Below, piece after piece: positions 1 through 9,474 of a stretch of 64,000 nt of DNA; position 1 is the stretch's first letter; the number at the start of each line of letters is the position of its first letter. The translations under genes and the position numbers were made by a program. Source of the DNA: Candidatus Thiodiazotropha endolucinida (lineage in GTDB: Bacteria; Pseudomonadota; Gammaproteobacteria; Chromatiales; Chromatiaceae); assembly GCF_001715975.1 (NCBI RefSeq), contig NZ_MARB01000003.1:124001-188000 (forward strand), in the 5' to 3' direction. The notes under the pieces are model-generated. The model ran no database searches. It saw only the letters and a list, made by a program, of their open reading frames with translations, and was not told the DNA's origin.

Positions 1-253
1 TCCGCTGGCTGAAAATCATGTCGGCGGTATGTTTGGCCTGTTCTTCAGCGACAACGCCTCGGTTAACGATTACGCCGGTGCAACCGCATGCCACCAGGAC
101 CGCTTCAAAGCCTTTTATCATGCAATGCTGGAACGAGGCATCTATCTGGCGCCATCCGCTTTCGAAGCGGGATTTGTCTCTGATGCCCATAGTGACGAGG
201 ATATCGAAAACACTATCCGTGCTGCCGGGGAGTCATTCACAACATTGGAATAG
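1..253 (+). CDS. hemL: Glutamate-1-semialdehyde 2,1-aminomutase, C-terminal end (partial)
   Basis: Only the last ~83 codons are inside the window; the reading frame is open from base 2 and the start lies upstream. The visible tail (GGMFGLFF, then the [17 protein letters not shown] segment and an [14 protein letters not shown] end) matches the C-terminal domain of HemL, the PLP enzyme that converts glutamate-1-semialdehyde to 5-aminolevulinate in the C5 route of tetrapyrrole synthesis. The active-site lysine lies upstream and cannot be seen. Haem supply fits the many c-type cytochromes here, but hemL is a housekeeping gene. The next gene starts 70 bases on. Confidence 0.9.
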   Translation, partial: PLAENHVGGMFGLFFSDNASVNDYAGATACHQDRFKAFYHAMLERGIYLAPSAFEAGFVSDAHSDEDIENTIRAAGESFTTLE

Positions 254-323
254 TGTTAGGGCGTAGGAATGCAGGTTCCACACCTGCCGACAGTCATTCA
301 ATCGTTTGTGCGAGCCGCTATCG

Positions 324-2309
324 ATGAGTGAGTTTTTCACCCCCCTGCTGGCATGGATCGGAGAAAACCCGCTCTGGGCAGGTTTGACGGTCTTCGTCGT
401 AGCCTTTTCCGAATCGGTCGCCATTATCGGCCTGATTGTACCCGGTGTGGTATTGATGTTCGGTTTCGGCGCACTGATCGCCACCGGTATCCTGGAATTC
501 TGGGCCGTCTTCTGGTGGGCCGTCGCCGGCGCGGTGGCGGGGGATGGGCTCAGCTTCTGGCTGGGGCACCATTTTCAGGACAGGTTGCGAGGCTTCTGGC
601 CATTCAACCGTCATCCCGCCACCTTGCAACGGGGTATCACCTTCTTCCAGCGTTATGGGGGTAAAAGTGTGGCCCTCGGCCGGTTCTTCGGACCCGTGCG
701 CGCCATCATCCCCCTCGTGGCAGGCATGTTGGGGATGCCCCCGTTGCGTTTCCTAGCCGCCAACATTCTCTCGGCGCTGGTTTGGGCTCCGGCCTACCTG
801 TTGCCCGGTATCGTGTTTGGCGCCTCCCTGGAACTCGCATCGGAGGTCGCCTTCCGGCTGGTCGCCCTCATGATATTACTGTTGTTTCTGGCCTGGGCCC
901 TGTTCATCCTCGTCCGAACACTGTTCAGGTTGATTCAACCCCATGCCACTACCCTGGTCCAGCTGGGCTTCGAGTGGGGACAGCTGCATAGAGGTTTCAG
1001 GTCGATCTCCCGCTCCCTGGCTGATCCGAACCATCCCGAGGCCCGTGGACTGGCATTCCTTGCAACCCTATTGCTGCTCGCTGCATTGCTGTTCGTTCTG
1101 ATCACCGGCATCGTTTTAGATGGCTCATTGACAAAAAAGACCGATCTTCTGTTCTATAGCGGTCTGCAAAGCCTGCACACACCCTGGGGTGACCAGCTGA
1201 TGGTGTTGTTCACCAGCCTGGGTGATATCGGCCCGATTCTCTGGATTGCCTTGGGGGTTGCCATACTCCTGCTGCTGCAAGGTCATCAGCGGGCCTTCTA
1301 CTATCTGTTTGCAGCAACCGCATTTGGGATGCTGGCACCGCTGCTGCTCAAATACAGCCTGCGCATACCTCGACCGCCCAACTCACCGGATTCCCTGGGC
1401 CCATGGTCCTTCCCGAGTGCACATGTGTTACGCAGTGTAACCCTGTACGGATTTCTCTCGATCATGATTGCCAGGACGCTGATTCGTGAATGGCGCTGGT
1501 TTCCATACAGTATCGCTGCGCTGGCAATCGGTGCAGTTGCCCTCTCAAGGCTCTATTTGGGGGTCCACTGGGCTACTGATATTCTAGGTAGCCTCACCCT
1601 GGGAATCGCCTGGATAGCCCTGCTCGGTATTGCATACTATCGCCATGTGGAAGCGGAAACCCATCCAGCCACCCTGATCGGTACCACACTCTTGTTGCTT
1701 TTATCATGCGGCAGCTATGGCTGGTTCAATGCAGCTGAAAGATCCGCCGTCTATCAACGCACACCAGAGATTGTGCAGATCTCCCTTGAGGCATGGTGGA
1801 GCGGCCAGGCCGGTTTACCGCTATACCGCAATGATATCTTTGGTAACAAGGACCATCCCCTGAACATACAGTTGGCAGGCGATCATGCACAACTCGCCGA
1901 CCTGCTAAAACCGCATGGCTGGCACCGGGCGGAGATGCTGGGATGGAGCAATCTGTTGCGTCTGTTGTCTCCCAAAGCCCAGCTTGAGACCCTGCCCATA
2001 CCGCCGCAGGCGCATGACGCGCGTCATGAGGAATTGGTCATGGTCAAACCCCTCTCGGATCAACGACGGCTGCTGCTGAGGCTCTGGTCGACACCACTCA
2101 GACTCGACCCTGACGGTTTGAGAATATCCATCGGTAACGTAACACTACAAAGCGCCGAAACCGTGATCGGCATGTTGACCATACCACGGACGGTCCGACA
2201 ATTTGAACAACCAATCGACATGCTAAGACAAAATCTCGTGCAACTGCAGGATGGTGTCAAACTTGACCCGGGCACTCCGACCAGACTGATACTGAAACCA
2301 CGCCAATGA
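324..2309 (+). CDS. DedA-family / PAP2 phosphatase fusion membrane protein with LssY-like C-terminus
   Basis: A 661-residue inner-membrane protein in three parts. Residues ~1-200 are a DedA/SNARE-associated domain (GLIVPGV near the N-terminus, FGPVRAIIPLVAGMLGMP in the middle), a family linked to membrane lipid translocation and envelope homeostasis. Residues ~265-450 are a PAP2 lipid phosphatase: a KYSLRIPRPP motif, PSAH (Ala where many members have Gly) and SRLYLGVHWATD, giving the acid-phosphatase Lys-Arg-His set. Residues ~500-661 resemble the soluble LssY C-terminal region. A TTG at 306 would add six residues, but ATG 324 is the natural start. The fusion probably dephosphorylates a lipid such as undecaprenyl or phosphatidyl phosphate; the substrate is not shown by sequence. 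Confidence 0.85.
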   Translation: MSEFFTPLLAWIGENPLWAGLTVFVVAFSESVAIIGLIVPGVVLMFGFGALIATGILEFWAVFWWAVAGAVAGDGLSFWLGHHFQDRLRGFWPFNRHPATLQRGITFFQRYGGKSVALGRFFGPVRAIIPLVAGMLGMPPLRFLAANILSALVWAPAYLLPGIVFGASLELASEVAFRLVALMILLLFLAWALFILVRTLFRLIQPHATTLVQLGFEWGQLHRGFRSISRSLADPNHPEARGLAFLATLLLLAALLFVLITGIVLDGSLTKKTDLLFYSGLQSLHTPWGDQLMVLFTSLGDIGPILWIALGVAILLLLQGHQRAFYYLFAATAFGMLAPLLLKYSLRIPRPPNSPDSLGPWSFPSAHVLRSVTLYGFLSIMIARTLIREWRWFPYSIAALAIGAVALSRLYLGVHWATDILGSLTLGIAWIALLGIAYYRHVEAETHPATLIGTTLLLLLSCGSYGWFNAAERSAVYQRTPEIVQISLEAWWSGQAGLPLYRNDIFGNKDHPLNIQLAGDHAQLADLLKPHGWHRAEMLGWSNLLRLLSPKAQLETLPIPPQAHDARHEELVMVKPLSDQRRLLLRLWSTPLRLDPDGLRISIGNVTLQSAETVIGMLTIPRTVRQFEQPIDMLRQNLVQLQDGVKLDPGTPTRLILKPRQ

Positions 2310-2350
2310 CCGGGCTATCAATCCCGACCCTACTCACGGATTAAAGCAAA

Positions 2351-2372
2351 ATATACTTTGGTCGAAGTATAT
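2351..2372. promoter_or_regulatory. 22-bp dyad (ATATACTT-N6-AAGTATAT), candidate operator
   Basis: Perfect 8-bp inverted arms at 2351-2358 and 2365-2372 separated by six bases, in the 61-base gap after the DedA/PAP2 gene. There is no T-tract, so a terminator is unlikely. The right arm overlaps the ATG at 2371. It is therefore either an operator placed over the initiation region or a sign that translation really begins further down (GTG 2467). Confidence 0.4.
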
Positions 2373-4317
2373 GTGTGAATTACCGAAATTACTTATCGTA
2401 CGTTATACCCTGTCCTACAATAATAATGATAAACGACGAAGGAATGGAAGCCGCAGAATCCGCAATGTGTTTAAGCAATTGAAACGACAAACCCGATATT
2501 CAATCAGGTATCTTTTCACCATACTTCTATTATGGTTACCCATCTCTGTGGTATTGGCGGATACGACAGATGTACGCATTGGTGTACTGGCAAAAAGGGG
2601 CCCTGAAAAAAGCCTGGAACGATGGAGCGCGACGGCAGATTATCTAAACACCACCCTGCCCGCCTATCGGTTCAGAATCATACCCATGGCTTTCGATGAC
2701 ATTCAGATCCTGGTTAAAAACCAGATGGTCGATTTCGTCATCGTGAATCCGGGAATCTATGTGAACCTTTCGGTCAAATATGGGATCAGACGGGTACTCA
2801 CCCTGATCAATAAACTGTCCCACGAAAGCCAGGTATCCAATTTTGGCAGTGTCGTCTTCACCCTCAATGAGCTGGAGAGTATTCGAAATCTGGCTGACCT
2901 GAAAGATCAGCGTGTTGCTGCAGTTCACAGCACATCTCTCGGCGGATGGATCATGGCGCGAAGGGAGTTGCGAGTTGAGGGTCTGGAAAAATGGGATTTC
3001 GCCTCGTTGCTGTTCCTCAACACCCATGATGCGGTTGTGAACGCAGTCTTGAATCGGGAAGCGGAGGTCGGCATCGTCAGAACCGACACCCTGGAACGGA
3101 TGGCTCAGGAAGGTAAGCTGAATCAGGCTGACCTTCGTATCATTTCACCCAAGTTTTATGACGACTATCCTTATGCCATAAGTACGCCGCTTCATCCCGA
3201 ATGGCCCTTATCGCAACTAGCCAGCACACCTAAAGCCCTAGCAAAAGACGTCGCATTGGCGCTTTTGAATCTTCCCCCCGATCACCCGGCCGCCCTTGAT
3301 GCCAACATACACGGATGGACAATTCCCGAGAACTATCAGGCAGTACATGATCTTTTGGCGCAGTTGGAGATGCCTCCCTACGAAAAAAAACTGAAATACA
3401 GATTTCTCGATTCGATTGTTGATATCTTGTACAGGTACTTGTTGGTTCTGCTTGTCCTGGTAATCCTAATGATGCTTGTCACGCGACTGATTCGACTCAA
3501 TCGATCGCTGACAGCGCATAAGAAAACCCTGGAAGAGAGCGAACATGCGCAAATTATTACCTTTCAACAGGCCCCGGTAGGGCTAGCCCATATCAGCCTG
3601 AACGGGAAGGTAGTGCGTCTTAATAATAGACTGAGCGAAATCGTCGCACTGACACCTGAACAAATCATGGAGATAAACCTCAAGGAACTGCTGTTCAGCG
3701 AGGATGTACCTTTATGCACCGCCGCCTTCGACAAACTTCGCAGTAAAGAGATGAGCAGAATCTCTGCTCAAGTGCGCCTGGTTTGCGCCAATGGCACCAC
3801 CAAGTGGATCCAGCTTTCACTTTCCACCATAGCCAATCATCGCAACGGTGACGACCATTTGATTGCGGTGATCGATGATATCGATCAGTATAAAAAAATT
3901 GAGGAGGAGTCGTTACATGCCAAACAGTTGAAAGAACTGATTCTGGATATCGCGGGTGCTGGCATTATCGGCATCGACAGCCAGGCAAATCACATTTTTG
4001 TCAACCCTGCAGCGGCGGACATGCTGGGATTCACCATCGACGAGTTACTCGATAAGAACAGCCATGCCACATGGCACCATAGCAGAGAGGATGGCAGCGA
4101 GTTTCCTGAATCGGAATGTCCGATAACCAAGGTACTTGAACATGGCAATATGCATCGTGGAGAACAGGAGACAATCTGGCGGAAGAACGGCAAACCCCTG
4201 CGGGTCAATTACATCAGCACGCCGATCATGGAGGAGAACACGGTTATCGGAGCAGTGATCGTTTTTCATCGTGACGCCCTATCGAACCCTGACAAACTTG
4301 CTGTGGCCACGTCATGA
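2371..4317 (+). CDS. PhnD-like binding domain / PAS-PAS membrane sensor without output domain
   Basis: 648 residues from ATG 2371. A hydrophobic segment ending SVVLADTTD (about residues 45-65) is a signal or anchor. It is unusually far from the N-terminus, so a GTG at 2467 is an alternative start. Residues ~66-335 resemble PhnD/TtrS-type periplasmic binding domains (VRIGVLAKRGPE, VDFVIVNPGIY, LKDQRVAAVHSTSLGGW). A transmembrane helix at ~350-375 leads to two PAS domains (~395-515 and ~520-640), and the protein then ends. There is no kinase, GGDEF, EAL or methyl-accepting module. It overlaps the following GGDEF gene by four bases (ATGA), so the pair is translationally coupled, and I infer that it passes a periplasmic signal to that cyclase. 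Base composition looks more AT-rich than in the flanking genes. Confidence 0.8.
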   Translation: MCELPKLLIVRYTLSYNNNDKRRRNGSRRIRNVFKQLKRQTRYSIRYLFTILLLWLPISVVLADTTDVRIGVLAKRGPEKSLERWSATADYLNTTLPAYRFRIIPMAFDDIQILVKNQMVDFVIVNPGIYVNLSVKYGIRRVLTLINKLSHESQVSNFGSVVFTLNELESIRNLADLKDQRVAAVHSTSLGGWIMARRELRVEGLEKWDFASLLFLNTHDAVVNAVLNREAEVGIVRTDTLERMAQEGKLNQADLRIISPKFYDDYPYAISTPLHPEWPLSQLASTPKALAKDVALALLNLPPDHPAALDANIHGWTIPENYQAVHDLLAQLEMPPYEKKLKYRFLDSIVDILYRYLLVLLVLVILMMLVTRLIRLNRSLTAHKKTLEESEHAQIITFQQAPVGLAHISLNGKVVRLNNRLSEIVALTPEQIMEINLKELLFSEDVPLCTAAFDKLRSKEMSRISAQVRLVCANGTTKWIQLSLSTIANHRNGDDHLIAVIDDIDQYKKIEEESLHAKQLKELILDIAGAGIIGIDSQANHIFVNPAAADMLGFTIDELLDKNSHATWHHSREDGSEFPESECPITKVLEHGNMHRGEQETIWRKNGKPLRVNYISTPIMEENTVIGAVIVFHRDALSNPDKLAVATS

Positions 4318-6650
4318 ATTCAGGCAGATTGGTTCGAATCTACCTACTTCTTCTGGTATTCATCACCACCCTTGGAGGCCTGTTGTTCTGGGGTATCTAT
4401 CACCAAACCCTGAACACAATCGTGAGCGAGCTGAAACTCGAATCGAACATCCTCATCAATCAATTATCAAAACAGATCAGCCTCGCATTTATCGAAATAC
4501 ACTCCGATCTGCTCTACATAATCGAACAACAGGAACTTCGTGATCTGAATCCGGAAAATACAACTCCAATCAAACTCGACCATATTCAGGAATCATGGAA
4601 ATCCCTGGTTCTGCAACGAAAACGTTATGATCAGATACGCTTTCTCGACCACACCGGGCAGGAGCGCATACGCGTCAACTACAACAACGAAAATCCCATT
4701 GTAATTGAAGACGAGCACCTGCAATCCAAAAAGCACCGTTACTACTTTACCGAGTCGATCAATACACCGCCCGGCACCATATACAGTACCCAGCTGGACC
4801 TGAATATCGAGAACCAACAGATCGAGCTGCCGCTGAAACCGACAATCCGATTTGCCTCGCCAGTCTATGACAACAACAGTGAAACCATCGGTGTCGTCAT
4901 ACTCAACTACCTGGCAGATAATATCCTGAATGAGTTTCGCAGAATCTCCGCCGGCTTTGCCGGGAACGCCATATTACTTAATTGGCAGGGTTATACATTA
5001 TTGAGCCCTGAGAGCGCCCAGGACTGGGGTTTCATGTTTCCCGATAGTCCCCAGACCGGAATCAATGTGCAACATGCCACTGCCTGGCGCACCATCCAAC
5101 AATTGAATCGCGGTCAGGAAATCAACCAGCAAGGCCTTTATACTTTCGACGCCATCAATCCTTCGGGCAACAAGTTGGATAGTTACTGCGCAAGCTGTCT
5201 CCGGGTACTCCTGCAAATACCGAAAGAACTGATCGACGCAAGATTATGGAGACAACTTACCAGCAGTGTACACCTGCTCGGCACAACACTCATAATCCTG
5301 TTTGTCGTATTGGCGATTGCAATCTGGAATCGCGAAAAGCGCAATCTCAATGAACGGCAGCTTCAAAATTTAAACAAACGTATATCTCATGAACATGATC
5401 TGTTCCTTAGCGGACCCAGTATCATCGCCAAGCTGCGAAATGAGCTGGGATGGCCGGTAGAGTTCATTTCTTCCAACATCACTGATTTTCTGGGCTATGA
5501 ACCTGATAAATTCACGGCTGGCGAATTGACATTTTCCAACCTCATCGATCCCGACTACCTGCAGCAATACTCCCAGGAAAACATCCAGGCTGACCGGGAC
5601 CGAGCCACTGATTTCAAACGTAGTCCATATAAAATCATCGACCACGCAAATAAGCGCAAATGGGTTCAGGATACAACCCATCTCATCCGTGACGAATTTG
5701 GTAAACTGACCCATTACTTTATCCATATCAGCGACATTACCCACCTCAAACAGGTGGAAGAACAACTCACGGAATCACACAACTACATCCAGCGGGTAAT
5801 CGACGCCATTGCCGATCCAACTCTTGTGATCGATATCAACACCCATCAATTAAAATTGGCAAACCAATCCGCCATCAACCTTTATACCAACGATAAACAG
5901 CTGAAGGAAGGCGTCACATGCTACCGTCTAACCCATAAACGCAATACCCCGTGCAGCGGCAAACATGATCCTTGCCCGATCACTGAGATATTAAAGACCA
6001 AGCATACTGTATCTGCTGTACACAAACATTATGACAGTGAAGGCAGAGTGATGCATGTGGATGTACGCGCCACTCCAATCTTTGATGAATCCGGTGAGAA
6101 TCTGGTGCAGATTATCGAGTCGCACCGTGATATCACCGACACTGTGAAGATGGAGAAGCAGTTACAATATATCGCTGAAACAGATCGCTTGACTCAGATC
6201 TATAACCGAACAAAATTCGATGAAGAGTTGAAAAATCAAATCGCCTGGGCCAGCCTGGCCAATCAAAATTTCGGTCTGATCATGCTCGACCTTGATCATT
6301 TCAAGGATGTCAACGACAACCATGGTCACGATACGGGTGACAAGGTATTGAAACGTACGGTAGAACTGTTACACAACCGAATCCGCAAATCAGACATCCT
6401 TGCCCGCTGGGGTGGTGAGGAATTTATGATCATCGCCCCCCAGATACAACAGGATGATATGTTTGCGATGATCGAGTCTCTTCGAGAGGCTATAGCGGGA
6501 ATCGATCACGAGCATGTGGGAACAGTAACAGCCAGTTTCGGTGCGACTATACTTACGCCCAACGATAATATTCAATCCCTGCTCAAACGAGTGGACATGG
6601 CACTCTACCGTTCGAAAAACAGCGGCCGCAACCGTTGCACTATTCTTTAA
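4314..6650 (+). CDS. CACHE-type sensor diguanylate cyclase (PAS-PAS-GGDEF)
   Basis: 778 residues. TM helix at ~8-28, a large periplasmic region (~30-315) of double-CACHE type, a second TM (~318-340), PAS 1 (~355-485), PAS 2 (~490-610) and a C-terminal GGDEF domain (~615-778). The active-site signature is RWGGEEF, preceded by RKSD at the spacing of the c-di-GMP inhibitory I-site. It should therefore make c-di-GMP from two GTP and be product-inhibited. PAS 2 carries a cysteine cluster (TCYRLTHKRNTPC, then HDPCP), a pattern seen in some PAS sensors that could bind metal or respond to redox; that role is inferred. The start ATG overlaps the stop of the PhnD-PAS gene. Confidence 0.88.
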   Translation: MNSGRLVRIYLLLLVFITTLGGLLFWGIYHQTLNTIVSELKLESNILINQLSKQISLAFIEIHSDLLYIIEQQELRDLNPENTTPIKLDHIQESWKSLVLQRKRYDQIRFLDHTGQERIRVNYNNENPIVIEDEHLQSKKHRYYFTESINTPPGTIYSTQLDLNIENQQIELPLKPTIRFASPVYDNNSETIGVVILNYLADNILNEFRRISAGFAGNAILLNWQGYTLLSPESAQDWGFMFPDSPQTGINVQHATAWRTIQQLNRGQEINQQGLYTFDAINPSGNKLDSYCASCLRVLLQIPKELIDARLWRQLTSSVHLLGTTLIILFVVLAIAIWNREKRNLNERQLQNLNKRISHEHDLFLSGPSIIAKLRNELGWPVEFISSNITDFLGYEPDKFTAGELTFSNLIDPDYLQQYSQENIQADRDRATDFKRSPYKIIDHANKRKWVQDTTHLIRDEFGKLTHYFIHISDITHLKQVEEQLTESHNYIQRVIDAIADPTLVIDINTHQLKLANQSAINLYTNDKQLKEGVTCYRLTHKRNTPCSGKHDPCPITEILKTKHTVSAVHKHYDSEGRVMHVDVRATPIFDESGENLVQIIESHRDITDTVKMEKQLQYIAETDRLTQIYNRTKFDEELKNQIAWASLANQNFGLIMLDLDHFKDVNDNHGHDTGDKVLKRTVELLHNRIRKSDILARWGGEEFMIIAPQIQQDDMFAMIESLREAIAGIDHEHVGTVTASFGATILTPNDNIQSLLKRVDMALYRSKNSGRNRCTIL

Positions 6651-6864
6651 GGGCTTATTCCAACAATCAGTGACGACTGGTTTGCAATTCAACTGCAAAG
6701 CTATTCGAACAGTCAACAAATAGAGTAGTATCTGCTCCCGGCAGCCTGAGCTGCCTCAAACTCTGGTTCCTAAATTGTTTGCGCTGTTGGCTGGCATGGA
6801 ACATGAAGTTAGGCCAATGCAATTGATGAAACCGGATATGCGCAGTAAATCATGAGGTAACAAA

Positions 6865-7173
6865 ATGAAGAAAACGACCTGTCTTGCAGGCATATGCCTG
6901 GCTGGATCCCTTCTCACCGGTTGTAGTGACAATAACGATTTCAAACCTGCTACAGGTATGGACGGCATGGATATCTATGCCAATGCTTGCTCCCATTGCC
7001 ATGGTGTAAACGGTAGCGGAAAATTTGGCTTTTTGTTGAAACTGACCGGCAGCGGCAGCAACACGGAAGAGATCGTCCACAAGATCCGCAATGGCGGCCA
7101 CATCATGCCGGCATTTCCGAATATCGATACCCAGCATGCCGGGCTTGTTGCCGCCTATATCAAGACATTGTAG
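6865..7173 (+). CDS. Small monoheme c-type cytochrome, lipoprotein
   Basis: 102 residues with an N-terminal signal ending in a lipobox (LLTGC, Cys20), so it is probably membrane-tethered in the periplasm. A single haem site CSHCH lies at residues 42-46, and a likely axial Met is at 81 in GGHIMPAFP, as in class I cytochromes of the c5/c553 type. A strong Shine-Dalgarno (GAGGT) precedes the ATG. It is a small soluble-type electron carrier; its partners are unknown. Its 3' end overlaps the convergent ubiX stop by 14 bases. Confidence 0.85.
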   Translation: MKKTTCLAGICLAGSLLTGCSDNNDFKPATGMDGMDIYANACSHCHGVNGSGKFGFLLKLTGSGSNTEEIVHKIRNGGHIMPAFPNIDTQHAGLVAAYIKTL

Positions 7174-7780
7174 CACCCCACCTGGGCATCAAACGATGAT
7201 CAATATCCAGTTGATCGAGAATCCGGCCGACCATGAAGTCGATGATCTCCTGAAGTGTTGTAGGGTTGTGATAGAAGCCGGGGTTGGCCGGCATGATCAA
7301 GGCCCCCATACGACTCAGCTTCAGCATGTTCTCCAGGTGAATCTCTGAGAAGGGCGTTTCCCGCACGACCAGAATAAGCTTGCGGCGCTCCTTCAGCACG
7401 ACATCAGCCGCACGTTCGATGAGATCGTTACTCGCACCACAGGCAATGGCCGACAAGGTGCCGGTGGTACAGGGACAGACCACCATGGCGCCGGGCGGAT
7501 TGGATCCACTCGCCACGGGCGCCATCCACTGTTGTCTACCGAATACCCGCAATTGATCCGCTCTTGCATTAAATCTTTCCATCAACACTCTTTCCATCTC
7601 TGCAGGCTGCCCGGGCAGTTCCAGATCGCTCTCCATTTTCAACACGATCTGACCGGCCTGGCTGATCATCATATAGATATCCCTGTCTGCCGCGATCAGC
7701 GATTCGATAAGACGCAAAGCATAGGCGCTGCCGGATGCGCCGGTGATCGCCACAGCGACGGGGTCTTGGCTCTTTTCCAT
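7160..7780 (-). CDS. ubiX: Flavin prenyltransferase UbiX
   Basis: 206 residues from the ATG at 7780, which has a good ribosome site (AGGGGAA); an ATG at 7810 in the same frame has none. The N-terminus VAVAITGASGSAYALRLIE is the FMN-binding opening of UbiX/Pad1. The segments VVCPCTTGTLSAIACG and RKLILVVRETPFSEIHLENM are family hallmarks. UbiX attaches dimethylallyl phosphate to FMN to make the prenyl-FMN cofactor for the decarboxylase UbiD in ubiquinone synthesis. No ubiD is in the window. Confidence 0.95.
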   Translation of the reverse strand: MEKSQDPVAVAITGASGSAYALRLIESLIAADRDIYMMISQAGQIVLKMESDLELPGQPAEMERVLMERFNARADQLRVFGRQQWMAPVASGSNPPGAMVVCPCTTGTLSAIACGASNDLIERAADVVLKERRKLILVVRETPFSEIHLENMLKLSRMGALIMPANPGFYHNPTTLQEIIDFMVGRILDQLDIDHRLMPRWGATMS

Positions 7781-7826
7781 ACGGTTATTCCCCTGATCAG
7801 TGGGTGACAAGTTGCGAATAGGTTAG

Positions 7827-8036
7827 CCGCAAATGAACGCCAATCACCGCAAATAAACGTAAATGTTCTGTTTGAGGATAGTGTCGAACACCGACTTTCA
7901 AACCAGGTGCCATGCGATCTAAAACCCTACATAGGCTATCTCCCGCGATGGCTGATTGGGTAATTGGTTGCCTGTCAGCTATGCACATAGTTATACACTT
8001 TGCGAAAACTTGCGGTGATTGTCGTTCATTTGCGGT
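7827..8036. repeat. 210-bp element bounded by 26-bp inverted repeats
   Basis: The segment at 7827-7852 (starts CCGCAAATGAACGCC) recurs inverted at 8011-8036 with about one mismatch. It fills the gap between the ubiX start and the mpl end; no credible ORF lies inside. Related single copies occur at 10081-10108, 32981-33000 and 42305-42325, so this is a dispersed intergenic repeat with a MITE-like paired form here. Confidence 0.7.
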
Positions 8037-8100
8037 AAATAAATAGTCCTGATTCGACAGGTTTGGTGTTGAGTCAATCAAACTACTTGAGACGCAAGCG

Positions 8101-9474
8101 TTATTGTATGTAATGACTGGATTTCAGGGCATCCAGCAGACGCTGATGTATCGCCTCAAAGCCGCCGTTGCTCATCACCAGTATATGGTCTCCCGGTCGA
8201 GCCATCTCCACAGCCAGGGAGACCATTGATGCGGTATCGCTAAAAAGTTCGGCCCTATCCCCCAGAGAAGCCAGTGCGGCAGCGGCATCCCACTGCAGAT
8301 CGTCCGGCATGAACATCATCACCTGATCGGCGGTCCGCAGCGCATCTGCCAGGCGGTCAGCATGCACTCCCCGCTTCATGGTATTCGATCTGGGTTCCAA
8401 TAGGGCGATGATTCGTGCATCGCCAACCTGTTTGCGTAAACCATCGAGGGTGGTCTCTATGGCTGTTGGATGATGGGCAAAATCGTCATACACACGTACC
8501 CCGTTCACCTCTCCACACAATTCCATGCGTCGTTTGACGTTCTTAAAGCCACTGAAGGCCTCGATGGCGGCCCCTGGCCGCACCCCGGTATGGCGGGCAG
8601 CGGCAAGCGCTGCCAGGGCGTTGGCGACATTGTGATTCCCGATCAGTTCCCAACTGACACGTCCCTGCATCTCACCCTCGCAGACAACATCGAAACTGTG
8701 GCCATCAGCGGTGGTATGCTCGGCATGCCATCCCGCTTCGATCTCCGGATCGAAAAACTCCAGGGGCGTCCACACCCCCATATCCAATACGTCACTGATA
8801 TTACCATCGTTCAACGGACTGATGATCAATCCTTCGGCGGGAACGGTCCTGACCAGATGGTGAAACTGGCGCTGTATCATCGCCAGATCATCGAATATAT
8901 CGGCATGATCGAATTCAAGGTTATTCATGATCAATGTGCGTGGCCGATAGTGGACGAATTTGGACCGCTTGTCGAAAAAAGCGGTATCGTACTCGTCCGC
9001 CTCGACCACGAAGAACGGAGAGTCACCCAAGCGGGCGGATAGACCGAAGTTTTCCGGAACACCGCCGATCAGAAAACCCGGTTGCAGACCCGCCTGCTCG
9101 AGGATCCAGGCAAGCAGACTGGCGGTACTGGTCTTGCCATGGGTTCCTGCCACCGCCAACACCCAACGCCCCTGTAAAACATGCTCCGCCAGCCACTGGG
9201 GTCCGGAGGTATAGGGCAATCCCCGATTCAGCATCGCCTCCACGGCGGGATTGCCGCGGGTCATGGCATTCCCCACCACGACCATGTCGGGCGCAGGTTG
9301 CAGGTGATCCGCCTCGAACCCCTCCATCAGATCTATCCCCGCCTGTTCAAGTTGTGTACTCATGGGAGGATAGACATTGGCATCCGAACCGCTGACCCGA
9401 TGACCCAGGGCTCGCGCCAGCAGTGCGATTCCACCCATGAAAGTACCGCAGATTCCGAGGATATGTATGTGCAT
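8101..9474 (-). CDS. mpl: UDP-N-acetylmuramate:L-alanyl-gamma-D-glutamyl-meso-diaminopimelate ligase
   Basis: 457 residues, the usual Mpl length. The N-terminus MHIHILGICGTFMGGIALLA is the Mur-ligase Rossmann-like domain, VAGTHGKTSTASLLAWIL (~109-126) is the central ATP loop, and the C-terminal domain carries the VYDDFAHHPTAIETTL and EPRSNTMKRG segments diagnostic of Mpl rather than MurC. The enzyme recycles murein tripeptide onto UDP-MurNAc in the cytoplasm. Its ATG overlaps the stop of the upstream membrane-protein gene by one base, so the two are probably co-transcribed. Confidence 0.95.
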   Translation of the reverse strand: MHIHILGICGTFMGGIALLARALGHRVSGSDANVYPPMSTQLEQAGIDLMEGFEADHLQPAPDMVVVGNAMTRGNPAVEAMLNRGLPYTSGPQWLAEHVLQGRWVLAVAGTHGKTSTASLLAWILEQAGLQPGFLIGGVPENFGLSARLGDSPFFVVEADEYDTAFFDKRSKFVHYRPRTLIMNNLEFDHADIFDDLAMIQRQFHHLVRTVPAEGLIISPLNDGNISDVLDMGVWTPLEFFDPEIEAGWHAEHTTADGHSFDVVCEGEMQGRVSWELIGNHNVANALAALAAARHTGVRPGAAIEAFSGFKNVKRRMELCGEVNGVRVYDDFAHHPTAIETTLDGLRKQVGDARIIALLEPRSNTMKRGVHADRLADALRTADQVMMFMPDDLQWDAAAALASLGDRAELFSDTASMVSLAVEMARPGDHILVMSNGGFEAIHQRLLDALKSSHYIQ

